A stretch of 27,773 nt of DNA from Alectoria sarmentosa. Its lineage: Eukaryota; Ascomycota; Lecanoromycetes; Lecanorales; Parmeliaceae. Below, in pieces: positions 1 to 9,032 of this stretch (position 1 is its first letter; the number at the start of each line of letters is the position of its first letter). The position numbers were made by a program, and so were the translations under genes. The stretch lies in the NCBI GenBank assembly GCA_009733775.1, contig WOGZ01000397.1, forward strand, positions 1 to 27,773, written 5' to 3'. Under the pieces are notes generated by a model that saw nothing but the letters and a program-made list of their open reading frames with translations, was not told the origin of the DNA and searched no databases.

Positions 1-634
1 CAATGCGTATTTCTTTTTAATTATTTCTTTTAATTATTGTTGTTAAACCTCCCTAATGACGATCCTCGGGGCCACAAAAATGAATTGCACTGAGCGCCCG
101 CGAAAATCGCAGAATGCATTTTCTATCAACTTTTATAAGTCGACAACGACAGCTTCGATCATGATAATTTTCGTTTACAAGTTACTCAACTCGACTAGTT
201 ATAAAATTCTCTAGCCGAAAGTTATAAGCATACGTTGAATTGTTGAAGAACTCTTCGACTTCAAAATATCGCCTCAGTGCAGTCTGTTTTTGTAACCCCG
301 GGACGATCGTGCAGACATATAAGTTCCGGTGAGTTTTCCAAAAATCTGTGCAGAGATTACGGAGGCCGACTGACGCGCTTGCGCAGGAACGCGAGAAGTC
401 GGCTAGGTCGATCTTCACTCTCCACTCTTCTCTGGCCCAGCAGCACCGTTCCGAGCTACCTTGACAGCAGTCAACTTGGCCAAAGTACGTCTACACTGGG
501 CTTTCTTGCTCCGTATCTACCTATTGTCAGACAGAGCGCAATGAACCCGTCCGCTGACAGCGTTTGCCCATAGTACTCCTCCCTTCGCGTCCCCAATCAC
601 ATCGCCCGCCCACACGACGTTCTCCACGGGCACG
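1..634. other. Intergenic, upstream of first F-box gene
   Basis: No gene recognised. The first ~50 bases are AT-rich (runs of TTTTAATTATT), possibly the edge of another AT-rich block lying to the left of the window. The rest has ordinary base composition. Open frames here are short, lack recognisable motifs and overlap on both strands. The 5' region of the F-box gene that starts at 635 must lie here; no convincing TATA box was seen. Confidence 0.5.
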
Positions 635-2008
635 ATGCGCGGTTTCACCGATCTTTCGAACGAGATCTATCTCGAGATCCTCCAATACCTCCCACCGCCT
701 GACCTCGGAAGCTTTTTCTGCGTCAACAGGCACCTGTATGCTCTGACGGCAATACGTCGAATAAGTTATCAAAGCCTCAAGCGGAGGTTCTCAACCTCCT
801 TGAATACCCATCAGCCCGGCTCCACGGCGAAACTCATCAAGAGCATCTTGACCGATCCTCAAATTGCGCTTTACGTGCAGCATTATACCATAGATGGCTG
901 GCGCGAGGGGTGGGACCCAGGAAAGGAAGTACACGGTAATAACATGCCGGAGCACGTTGAATATTCAGCTTCGGATATGAGGCAACTCGAACTTGCTTTG
1001 CGAGATTCGGAGTACGTATACATTGATGAGATAGAAGATTGGATTGAGCGGCTCAAAGTAGGAGACGAACAAGTCTTGATCGCGCATGCTCTTACGCTAT
1101 TTCCCAATCTTACATCCATCAACTTTCAGACTCCAGATGACTTGACGTCATGGTGCGTTAAGAGAGCGATCTACCGCATCGCAGACGCGGAACGCCCTGG
1201 GGGCCCGTTGGCCAAATTGATCAGCGTGACCATCGGAGCTTCTGAGTCCAGCAATTTCATAGACCCCGACGATATTGAAGTAATCACCATGCTGCCATCG
1301 GTCAGAATCGTCAATGCCGAGAGGGTCGGCGATGCATATGGATCATTCGAGGACATTGTGCCAAGGATAGGCTCAAATGTCACGGATCTGAATATCTCAG
1401 ACGGCGATCTCGCGCCACAACGTCTAATGCTTCTCCTACAAAGCTTTGAGTCTCTCCAATCTTTCACGTATTGGCCTATGTTTCTCTCTCGACGAGTTTG
1501 TGATTTTGACGCTTTCTCGATCGTCGTTATTCTATTGCTTTGTGTTCAAGACTCGCTTCGAGAACTTCAGATCCGAGTGGGGTCTGCAATCGGAAAGTAC
1601 ATGGGCAGTCTTCGTAAATTTCGCGTTTTGGAGTATCTCGAAACCGATACCAAGCTCCTTTTGGGGGACTCCTACAGTCTGGTACAGAACTTTCAAACCT
1701 CTTTGCCACCATCCATACGAGTGGTCAAGCTCCATGGGAAACATTCCAATAGCCGCGCTCTCCGCCTGCATCTTACTAGCCTTACAGAATCCAGATATAC
1801 CCTCCCTAACCTTAGCAACATCGAGCTTTTTGGGACGGAAACGTCTAGTGATGAAGCGGCCCTGTTACAGGACCTGTGTGCAAGGGCCAACATCTCTTTG
1901 ACCTTTGTGGACCGTGGGCCCGTGGAATTACCGATTTTCACAAAACGTAGGGGCCACTACGCCAAACGACAGGCTAAGAAGGCGTTGATCCAACGTGGGG
2001 AGCTTTAA
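635..2008 (+). CDS. F-box domain protein, intronless
   Basis: A 457-residue protein read from an ATG at 635 with no intron needed. The N-terminus (residues ~1-50) has the F-box pattern: LSNEIYLEILQYLPPPDL, then a conserved aromatic/Cys stretch (FFCVNRHLYAL). In the family this segment binds Skp1 in SCF ubiquitin ligases; the remainder usually selects the substrate. Residues ~60-430 are Leu-rich and irregular, as in many fungal F-box proteins with degenerate leucine-rich repeats, but no countable repeat is visible. The tail is basic (KRRGHYAKRQAKKALIQR), which could aid nuclear localisation (inference). The frame is uninterrupted, unlike several neighbours. The substrate is unknown. The F-box call is firm; the LRR fold is a guess. 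Confidence 0.85.
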   Translation: MRGFTDLSNEIYLEILQYLPPPDLGSFFCVNRHLYALTAIRRISYQSLKRRFSTSLNTHQPGSTAKLIKSILTDPQIALYVQHYTIDGWREGWDPGKEVHGNNMPEHVEYSASDMRQLELALRDSEYVYIDEIEDWIERLKVGDEQVLIAHALTLFPNLTSINFQTPDDLTSWCVKRAIYRIADAERPGGPLAKLISVTIGASESSNFIDPDDIEVITMLPSVRIVNAERVGDAYGSFEDIVPRIGSNVTDLNISDGDLAPQRLMLLLQSFESLQSFTYWPMFLSRRVCDFDAFSIVVILLLCVQDSLRELQIRVGSAIGKYMGSLRKFRVLEYLETDTKLLLGDSYSLVQNFQTSLPPSIRVVKLHGKHSNSRALRLHLTSLTESRYTLPNLSNIELFGTETSSDEAALLQDLCARANISLTFVDRGPVELPIFTKRRGHYAKRQAKKALIQRGEL

Positions 2009-2123
2009 TTGCAGAAAAGTCTCTGGGAGAGTCTTTTCGCGGAAGTCTAGCTGTCAGGCAACTACTCGGAATGAGCTACTCACCCCTCCTCAAACATGGC
2101 TCATTCGATTCAACCAAATCTTC

Positions 2124-3040
2124 TCAACTCTTCGCCCACTCCGTCATCTGAGCCAGGGTCCACTCCAAACCCCTCTTCCCGTATGGCCCAAAGTACAAAT
2201 AATCACTGAAGAGCATAGTACTCTCCCTCAGCGATGTCACTATCTCCGGCCATAGCGCGCCTTTGGGAGCCCCACACTTTTCCCAGAGAAAGACATCTTT
2301 CTTGAGAGTGGCCTTTGTCCATTCATCAACCATGTGTTGAGGCGTGTAGAAGTTTTGGCAGTGGCGAAGGCTTTGCCGTTGCACTTTTCTGGGTCGTTCA
2401 GAACCGTTCGAGGAATTCGCGGGCCTTGGCGATTTCGATTAGAGGGAGCAGAGCATCTTCTTTTCGGGATACAGTGAATGCGAGAGTGCTTTCCATGGTC
2501 TGCAAGGTCTACATGTTCACTCTTGGAGTGGCTTAAGGTACCCCATGTTGGGCTTATGCAGGCTTGTCATTTTCTGCGTATAGCACGCAGACTCATAAAA
2601 CGCGCTCTTGAAAGGTAAATCACGAACTCACGCTTCCACCTCCCCATTGCTATCAAAGGCTTCACACCGCTCAATCTGCCCCCTGTCATCTTCATCACAT
2701 TCGGAAACGACGACCAAATGAGAATTCTAGAGGAACGATTGTCAAGTTGAACACATTGGCTTCATTCGCTGAATCTTTGAAACATACATCAAATCGTACT
2801 GATCGCTCTTCCTTGGCCCAAAAAATGACAGACCGCTCGTTAAACAGATTCAGAAGCTTGATTGGTCGGATTTTCTTTCTGAAGACTCGAAGAAATTGCA
2901 TTCCAGACCTTCAAAGCATCTGTCTCCGTCACGAATGGAATTTTTCCTGTTGTGTACGAGTTAGGCTGAGAAGCTAGCTGTAGATGATGCGGACGTTCGT
3001 TCAAGGGGGATTTCAGGCCATCTGCACACTCTCGACGGTC
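2124..3040 (-). pseudogene. Frameshifted remnant of an unrecognised fungal gene
   Basis: Read right to left, protein-like segments follow each other in changing frames. 3040-2844 is open and includes KIPFVTETDALKVWNAI. Around 2820-2700 a segment contains FDVCFKDSANEANVFNL. 2714-2632 gives an acidic piece (SECDEDDRGQIERCEAFD) followed by GTGAGT, a possible intron donor. From 2496 an ATG opens MESTLAFTVSRKED and stops at 2400-2398. The next codons continue one base off (LNDPEKCNGKAFATAK), then another base off (NFYTPQHMVDEWTKATL) down to the stop at 2124. The pattern of 0 to 1 to 2 frame changes fits two single-base deletions. No family was recognised. It could instead be a multi-intron gene, but the two close shifts around 2400 and 2353 leave no room for introns. 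Confidence 0.6.
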
Positions 3041-3210
3041 TCATACCAAGCGCACGGTGGGACTTGCTGTGGCAATGATACAAGATTGCGCCCGTATCAG
3101 GGTGTCATCGTTAAGTTGACGATTTCCTGTTTCTCTAGCTAGACCAACCCATCGACATACGTCCATGAGCGCAACCACTCTCCTGCTCACACCGTCTCAT
3201 TTCAACGCCA

Positions 3211-3608
3211 TCACGACCGCAGCGCCTCCCGAGCCTCCAACGCGCTCACTCTTGCTTCCAGATTCTGCCATCGGGCTTCCAGACTCGGCTGCGCACTCCT
3301 AGAACACACCATCAGCGCCATCTCCTGACTTTTATCTTTACATGAACAAGTCAGGGAAGTACATACGATGGTTGTGGTTCGCTCGAATATTGGGGAGCTT
3401 GATGCGCGTAGTTGTTGGCCGTCCCATACTGCTGCTGAGGGGACGCGTAATGTTGCTGCTGTTGTTGGGGAGGAGCATATTGCTGAGGAGGAGGAGGAGG
3501 AGGAGGAGGAGGATTTGCTCCTTGGGCCTCGTTGGCGGCGTTGAGTTGTTCGTGGGATTTCTTGTCTTTGTGGTTTTTGTAACCTTTGTAGGCGGAGTAG
3601 GCGAGCAT
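3211..3608 (-). CDS. Small Pro/Gln-rich protein with C-terminal helix (two exons)
   Basis: Exon 1 is 3608-3367 and exon 2 is 3298-3211; the 68-bp intron 3366-3299 runs from GTATGT to CTAG. The spliced protein has 109 residues. Residues 1-30 are Lys/Tyr-rich (YSAYKGYKNHKDKKSHEQ). Residues ~33-75 are low complexity: nine prolines followed by Gln runs with Tyr. The last ~25 residues form a predicted amphipathic helix with heptad-like Leu/Ala spacing (LEARWQNLEARVSALEAR), a likely short coiled coil. The splice is supported because the helix is only reached through it; without splicing the frame stops within a few codons of the donor. No enzymatic motif is present. An adaptor or condensate-type low-complexity protein is possible, but the function is unknown. 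Confidence 0.65.
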
Positions 3609-3666
3609 GGTGGGTGGGTGGGTGGGTTGAGTTGGGTTTTGTGAAGGGGGAAAACTGGGAATGGTG

Positions 3667-3672
3667 TTTATA
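3667..3672 (-). promoter_or_regulatory. TATA-like box of the Pro/Gln-rich gene
   Basis: On the minus strand the sequence reads ATATAAAC, with TATAAA at 3672-3667, about 60 bases upstream of the ATG at 3608. Position and sequence fit a core promoter with a short leader. Evidence is sequence match only. Confidence 0.35.
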
Positions 3673-4665
3673 TGGAAAGGTTGTTTGAATTGAGCGGAAT
3701 GGAGTTTGAAGACGATTGGTTTGTGCGCGGTACGGGGAATTAGAGGGATTTAAATATTCATTCATCTAGTCGAGCAATGTAAATAAGAATCTGTTCAAGC
3801 TGTCACCCATCTTCGTAAACGAGTTGGCCCTCGCACTCTCTGTGCTGTGCTGCGCCCACTTGCGAAAAGTTATATCTCGCGATGTAGTCCAGGAAAGGTT
3901 TAGAGCTTGAGTGACGACGGAAAGTTTTACTCTCACGATGTTGGACTTCGGCCCCCAATCATCTCAGCCACCTCGTATTCTCAAAATACTTAATCTCGTT
4001 GCTGTATATGTAAATAGAATGAAGTAGACGATTCTCGAGAGATGTGGAGCAATTATTTCCTGAGATTAACTCATCTGAATAGGATGGTTTGCTCATCCCG
4101 CGTATAGGTAGCATAGCCGCGGTGGCGTTTTGGTCTGGAACGAGGTATTATTCAGAGGGTCCTGGTCAAATTATAATCAATGGGCGTAGACTGGAGTATG
4201 TACATTCCATCTGGCTGTGTTCTGGACGGACCAGCGGATCCTTGATTCGAGGATTCACTAAGGCGTCTCCAATATGTGGCATGTCGTTTTGCTTTGGTGT
4301 GTTGCAAGACAGGACGCGGGAAGGGAGGGAGAGAGAGGGATGATCTTGGTATCGTTTTATGTATCTTAGGTACGTCTTGATGTTATACTGAGTGTCCTGA
4401 GTAGTTGATGTTTCGAAAATCTCGGAGTTTTTTCCGAAAGCCGGACAACTTCCGAGATTTAATCGAGGATTCCCCCACTATCCTCCTCTCCTCAACAAAC
4501 ATTCATCCACACAGGGCTCACAGAGTAACAATCAATGCATTTTACGCAGTTTCGGGATGCGTTGCAAGCATACTACCCAGCGATAGCTCTTGTTTCGAAA
4601 CATAAGTCTCCCAAAGACGGCCGATTGTACCAAGCGCTAGCAGTGTACCACTATATTTTCTTTAA
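3673..4665. other. Intergenic, no recognisable gene
   Basis: No gene can be supported. Short open frames on the plus strand around 4089-4343 and 4405-4605 have no motif and no coding-like composition. One clear structural feature lies inside, the inverted repeat at 4417-4460, listed separately. The remainder looks like ordinary spacer. Confidence 0.4.
4417..4460. repeat. Inverted repeat, 10-bp perfect arms
   Basis: AAATCTCGGA at 4417-4426 is matched by TCCGAGATTT at 4451-4460, its exact reverse complement, with a 24-base spacer. A second partial match (TTTTCCGA, inside the spacer) could pair alternatively with the left arm. The hairpin could be a regulatory dyad, a transcript-end structure or a relic of a small inverted-repeat element. 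Confidence 0.55.
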
Positions 4666-5565
4666 ATGCGAGCCACACTGCATTCTTTTTGGCTTCGTGA
4701 TGTTTGTCGTATTCGGAGTTCCCGGGCTTGTACCATCCTGCTGGCCACATCCATCCGCGCCACAAGCTCCTCAAAAGAACGAAGCCAATCATCGCCATCC
4801 ATAATAACCCGCAGAGGCCCTGCGAAGACATACAGCCCCACCTCAGTGACAGCTGCGCTTGCCTCCCCTCCATCATTTTCTACAAATCAACGTGTACTCA
4901 TTGGCCCGGCGGCATACCGCGTCGACGAGGAGCAACATCTCTACGAGCTTCCGGAGCCCCGGGACCCGCTACCAGTTCTCCGCGCCCTGGACGGCAACCC
5001 CAGGGTCAAACGTATCTCCGTCGACATGGACCACATGATTTTCAATTCTGCCACCTCTGATAAAAGCCTCCGCTATAGAGACGACGAAGCCCCCGAAAAC
5101 ATCCTCGGTGCCTTTGGTCTCGAATGCGACTGCACAGCACTGTGCAAATGGCACCTACCCGATCTACCTAAAACCATTATCTAGCACTTTCAAGTTCGCA
5201 GGCTCGTCTAGGAAAGCTTTGCATACTGGCTCAACAAGGCGAAGTGGAAAGTCTTCGTGGCGAATTGAGGGCCTGAGCGTCCTGTTCTCATGGCGTTCGA
5301 CTACATGAGCGAATTCCACAGTCGCGATGTCTGTGACCCGGATGATTATGACGGTGCTTTCGTGCGGATGGGCTTATTTGGGGAAGGCAACTATGTCCGT
5401 GGTAGCCTCGGGCAACTTAGCATGCGTTTCGCACAGGATGAGATGTGGAACAAAGAGCTATTTAAGAGGAACCCGCGGAAATGGAGACCAGATCTGTATC
5501 AGTGGACCATGGAACACGGGAGAGCCGTCTCTAGTATTCCAGTTTTCGAGGACGAGAACGAGTGA
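4666..5565 (+). pseudogene. Unrecognised gene broken by three in-frame stops
   Basis: One frame runs from an ATG at 4666 to the stop at 5563-5565 (about 300 codons) but contains TAG at 5182-5184, TAG at 5209-5211 and TGA at 5266-5268. Coding-like peptide lies on both sides and between the stops (NPRVKRISVDMDHMIFN; CTALCKWHLPDLPKTII; then FAYWLNKAKWKVFVAN; then FDYMSEFHSRDVCDPDD). No frame shift is needed. Each stop is one C-to-T change from CAG (Gln), CAG and CGA (Arg), or a G-to-A change from TGG, the pattern produced by RIP or cytosine deamination. The true start is uncertain: the first ~70 residues look less coding-like, and the older gene may have begun elsewhere. An intron covering all three stops is unlikely because the sequence between them stays protein-like. 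No family is recognised. Confidence 0.6.
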
Positions 5566-6092
5566 GGTGGCTTGAGGGTGAGGGGCGAAGCTTCTTCCCC
5601 GAAGGTCGAGACAAGATGTGCTGCAATTCAATACGGACTTGGCAGCAGATTTGTGACATGTGCAGCCGCCGTGGAGGGGTTTAGCGCGGTCGGGCGGCAG
5701 CATCTCTCCTCTGGATATGTATGCGGAAATGATGGGTCTTTCTGGCCGAAATTTTTGGGGTTATGGCTTTCTCGCTTTGGTGATGTCCAAGGGTACTGTC
5801 TGTGAAGGAAGGACTTGTATTTGTGGATCTTTGGGCGTCATTGAGCGCTGGCATCGCATTGGCGCTCACGTCTGGGATCCATTTCTTACTTTTTGAGTTA
5901 TGTTGGCAGCTAGGCTAGCCTTGAAGACTCAAACATGAAGATGGAAAGGATTGATTTTCAAGAGACCCTCTGAAAGGAAGAGCTATTCATTTGTTATATC
6001 GACTCTCATACCCTCAATCAGTCTCATCGAAACTCTCATGCAAAAATTCTCACCAAATATCCTTTATAAACCTTTCACCAGATCTCTCATAT

Positions 6093-6130
6093 AAATCTCC
6101 CACCCAATCTCCCACCCAAATCTCCCCCCC
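6093..6130. repeat. Three tandem AATCTCCCACCC units (C-rich)
   Basis: Three imperfect copies of a 12-13-base unit occur in a row (6093-6105, 6106-6117, 6118-6130), the last with its A replaced to give seven Cs. The C triplets at 6099-6101, 6103-6105, 6111-6113, 6115-6117 and 6124-6130 are separated by loops of 1-6 bases, so the minus strand meets the usual G-quadruplex pattern and the plus strand an i-motif pattern. Confidence 0.6.
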
Positions 6131-6487
6131 AATCCAATCCCCCCCTAACAAACCCAGCCCATATCTCGCTATCTACATACCCGCCAAAACCGCGAATACT
6201 CATATCACCACACTTCCATTTTACGCCGCATAAACACCAGAAACAGCAGAAATAAAACTGGCGCCAGAGTCTCGCTCTCCGTGTTTGTTTCACAAGATGA
6301 AGCGGTAGGATGGCTTCTGGCAGTATGGGTACGAATAAGGGGAAGGTGGTGGTTATCCTTGATGATAGCTGCGTTGCTGTTGTGGGCGATGTTCATTCCT
6401 CTTGTGCTTTGGTTGGGTTGGTGGGTGTGGGAAAGAAGTCTGGGCTTTTGAATTGATTTGATTTGGGAGGGATTGGGTTCGGTTGAT

Positions 6488-6505
6488 GGGATGGGGTGGG
6501 GTGGG
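6488..6505 (+). other. G-quadruplex-capable tract
   Basis: Four G runs with very short loops: GGG (6488-6490), GGGG (6493-6496), GGGG (6498-6501), GGG (6503-6505), with loops of 2, 1 and 1 bases. This satisfies the standard quadruplex consensus on the plus strand. It lies in the 3' flank of the second F-box gene. Confidence 0.55.
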
Positions 6506-6843
6506 CTTTTAGATGTGCCTATTTGATTGGTTTGGTGGATGAGATTTCATTTTTGGTTGGTGGTGTTGAGGAAAGTTGCAAGAGGGCGTTTTTTGCGATC
6601 ATGAGGGGGCTGGTTTTCAGGAGGTCTTCTCTTCGAGATTGATGGGGTTGTGGTGCTGAATGGAAGGAAAGTTTGTCCTCGTAAGGATTCATCTCTGACA
6701 CAGCCTTTATGGATCAAGGAAAGATCCCAGAGATAGGATGCCATCACGAAAAGACCGACCCGGCTTTCATCAAATGACCTGGTTTATTCGCTTCCTCCGA
6801 ACACCTCCGAACATGGCTGCATCAATGATCACCCCTTATTTTC

Positions 6844-8565
6844 TCAAAGCATCGACGAGTGATCGTGGTGATATGCTATCGACGCTAAGCCGTTTTCATT
6901 GCCTCCACTCTTTACTGCTTTGCTGTGCAAGGGGTTAGCATCGAATTCGCGATGGATCGCTCTGGGTGACCTACCGGCAAGTCTTCCAGCTAGTTTTCTT
7001 TGAGCCCAGGCCTCTTTCCATTTGCGATATCGCACAACTTCACTTAGCATGTGTTCGACTAGCTCATCTCGTATACCGGCCATACCAGGCATCTCGCACA
7101 GTCGGTAGACATCATGTAGGTAGTCGAGAGATAATTGTGCCGGCGGACCTGGCATCATACTTGGGTGTCTCAGGGTCGGGTTGCTCCACCAATTGATTAT
7201 GTAGTCCCCAATTGAGTTATGAACGTCGTCGTGGTCTCTATAAAACTTGCGGTAGCCCCCGGACCCGGTTTGTTGTGAGATGTAATTTTCGTTACCGCGA
7301 TGGAGCAGTTGAGACTCCAACTCTATCTTGAAGGACGAAAGGCGGTTTGCGACCCGTAGGTATTCGATGATGCCGTCCCATAGTCCGTCGAGAAGGTTGA
7401 AGTTGCCGAAGGTGAGGTGACGTAGGCTTGGCATTTTCGTGGTGAGCAGTGTTATCAGATCTTTGGTGCCAATTGCTAGGTTTCGCACCGTAAACGTGGT
7501 CAGTTGAGGCCAGAGACCATCTTCGGGAAAGATCAGTCTGTAAGGGAAGAAGGCCATGGGCCAATTGACACCGTCGTCAGGAAGGTCCAGCTCAAATCGC
7601 TTCAAAGCCGTCATAGGTTCAAGCAAGCGATGCAACCCATGCAAATTGTCATAGAGCGTGAACTTGGGCTGGTCCAAGTATCCAGCAAGGGAAAGCTTCA
7701 GATCTTCGAGTCTAGAGTATGCAGCAACCCCGGAATCCACGTGATATTGATTCTCCCCCGTTTTGGTGACAAAGGCTGCAGGGGGAAGGGTGCTCTCGAT
7801 TGAGAGATTCCGAATCGTAGTTTTTCCGGCTTCTGAGAGAGCAAATGCGAGGGTCCAGAAGTCCTTGGAGAGGCTAGGTTGTCTGGGAGATTCATCATCA
7901 CCAAGATCCCAGTCTCCTGGATGTGCGTGGAAGGGATGCCACGATCGAGCCAGCGGGGAGCCTTCGCAGATAAGCCTGCGTTTGTATCGCCATACACAGC
8001 TCAGCTTCACAATTTTGAGCCGAGGAAATGCTCTCAATCCGGGTATAAGTAATTTGAGAAGGGTGTTTTCTTCAAAGCATTCCTTCTGAAAAGCTGCTTG
8101 GTCCATCCAATTCCGATAACCTTCTTGGACGAAGGTAAAATCGCAGCATTCCGCCTGGGCCTTGTACATTATTTCTTGCGATCGAGCCCAGTGTTCTCGA
8201 CTATATTTGAGCATGGTGACGAAATGATGGATCTGGGGGTCAGGGCCCCTGCAATTGGATTTTGGGGCGGAGGCGATCATAGAGGTTTTGCGCCATAGTA
8301 TCTCGAAGTATTCTGATATCGTTGTATGTGGCGAGAAATCGATGGCATCGTATTCGAGTTCCTTCACGCATCTATTCAACATAGGATCTTGCGAGACAGC
8401 AGCGAAAATTTGGAGATTGAGCTTGTGAGGAGAGATGAAGAGCTTGGTAAACAGATGCTCGGCAGCGAAGCCAGACCAGAGCTTGGAAACGAGTCGCGCG
8501 CTTTTGAGGTCCAAGTTCTTCAGATACTGCAGAGTCTCTAATACTAGCTCGTTAGGAAGACTCAT
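6844..8565 (-). CDS. F-box domain protein with LRR-like body
   Basis: A 573-residue protein is read from the ATG at 8565. I chose this start because the F-box begins directly there (MSLPNELVLETLQYLKNLDL, then SARLVSKLWSGFAAEHLF); the frame stays open 64 codons further upstream, but that extension has no domain and its outermost codon is not ATG. Residues ~1-45 are the F-box, which in SCF ligases docks on Skp1. The body (~50-500) contains repeated Leu-rich segments (FPRLKIVKLSCVW; YSRLEDLKLSLAGYL; LKRFELDLPD; LRHLTFGNFNLLDGL) consistent with irregular leucine-rich repeats used for substrate recognition. The C-terminal ~80 residues are basic and helical. No intron is needed. It is unlike the first F-box gene in detail, so they are not an evident recent duplicate pair. 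Confidence 0.85.
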   Translation of the reverse strand: MSLPNELVLETLQYLKNLDLKSARLVSKLWSGFAAEHLFTKLFISPHKLNLQIFAAVSQDPMLNRCVKELEYDAIDFSPHTTISEYFEILWRKTSMIASAPKSNCRGPDPQIHHFVTMLKYSREHWARSQEIMYKAQAECCDFTFVQEGYRNWMDQAAFQKECFEENTLLKLLIPGLRAFPRLKIVKLSCVWRYKRRLICEGSPLARSWHPFHAHPGDWDLGDDESPRQPSLSKDFWTLAFALSEAGKTTIRNLSIESTLPPAAFVTKTGENQYHVDSGVAAYSRLEDLKLSLAGYLDQPKFTLYDNLHGLHRLLEPMTALKRFELDLPDDGVNWPMAFFPYRLIFPEDGLWPQLTTFTVRNLAIGTKDLITLLTTKMPSLRHLTFGNFNLLDGLWDGIIEYLRVANRLSSFKIELESQLLHRGNENYISQQTGSGGYRKFYRDHDDVHNSIGDYIINWWSNPTLRHPSMMPGPPAQLSLDYLHDVYRLCEMPGMAGIRDELVEHMLSEVVRYRKWKEAWAQRKLAGRLAGRSPRAIHREFDANPLHSKAVKSGGNENGLASIAYHHDHSSML

Positions 8566-9032
8566 GATGTATGTCATGCACTGTATCATGTGGTGATAGT
8601 AGGAGCTCCGTGAGGTGGTGCATATCGAACATTTTGCGGACGCGATCCACAGTTCTAGTGTTGTCGGCAAACCTTCCCTGCACGGCATAGGACAAAGTGT
8701 GAAGGCCCTGGGGCAAATGTCCCTACGTCTGGGCCTCGCCCCTATCAACCCTGGCAATCAACACTATTTCCACTCCTCTGGGAGCAATATTTGGTAGAGT
8801 GGGCTCTGCTATCTGGCGAGAATCTGGCGGGGATTGAAAGCTCTCTAGGGCAGCATTTGGAATATACAAGCTTCACTGACCTCTTCAGCAGAATGTTGAC
8901 AACACAGCAGCACTGCTGCTTGAACTTACCATTTGACAGAGGAACTTGAAAGGCAACATGAAAGGCTCGCTGTTTGCCTATTCCAATCCTTCCATGTCCA
9001 AATGTCACTTTGACGCGTCTGATGGTCAGATC
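8566..9032. other. Spacer between F-box start and SET gene 3' end
   Basis: This stretch is the presumed promoter and 5' leader of the minus-strand F-box gene and the 3' flank of the SET gene. Several ATGs precede the chosen start in the same frame (for example near 8574 and 8586), so an extended N-terminus cannot be excluded. No TATA box, RNA gene or repeat was seen. Confidence 0.4.

Larger units (their letters stand above)
5566..6843. other. Intergenic with C-rich and G-rich tracts
   Basis: No gene supported. The left third is unremarkable. From ~6050 to ~6190 the plus strand is pyrimidine/A-rich with C runs up to seven long, and from ~6290 to ~6660 it is G/T-rich. This sharp strand asymmetry (C-rich, then G-rich) generates long spurious open frames rich in Pro/Ser on one strand and Gly on the other. 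Two quadruplex-capable tracts are listed separately. The stretch is the 3' flank of both the broken gene on the left and the F-box gene on the right. Confidence 0.45.

Noticed and set aside
3342..3644. Plus-strand open frame rich in Arg/Leu opposite the Pro/Gln-rich gene
   Set aside because: It is the antisense of the Pro/Gln repeat and its composition follows from that; the minus strand has the intron and coiled-coil support.
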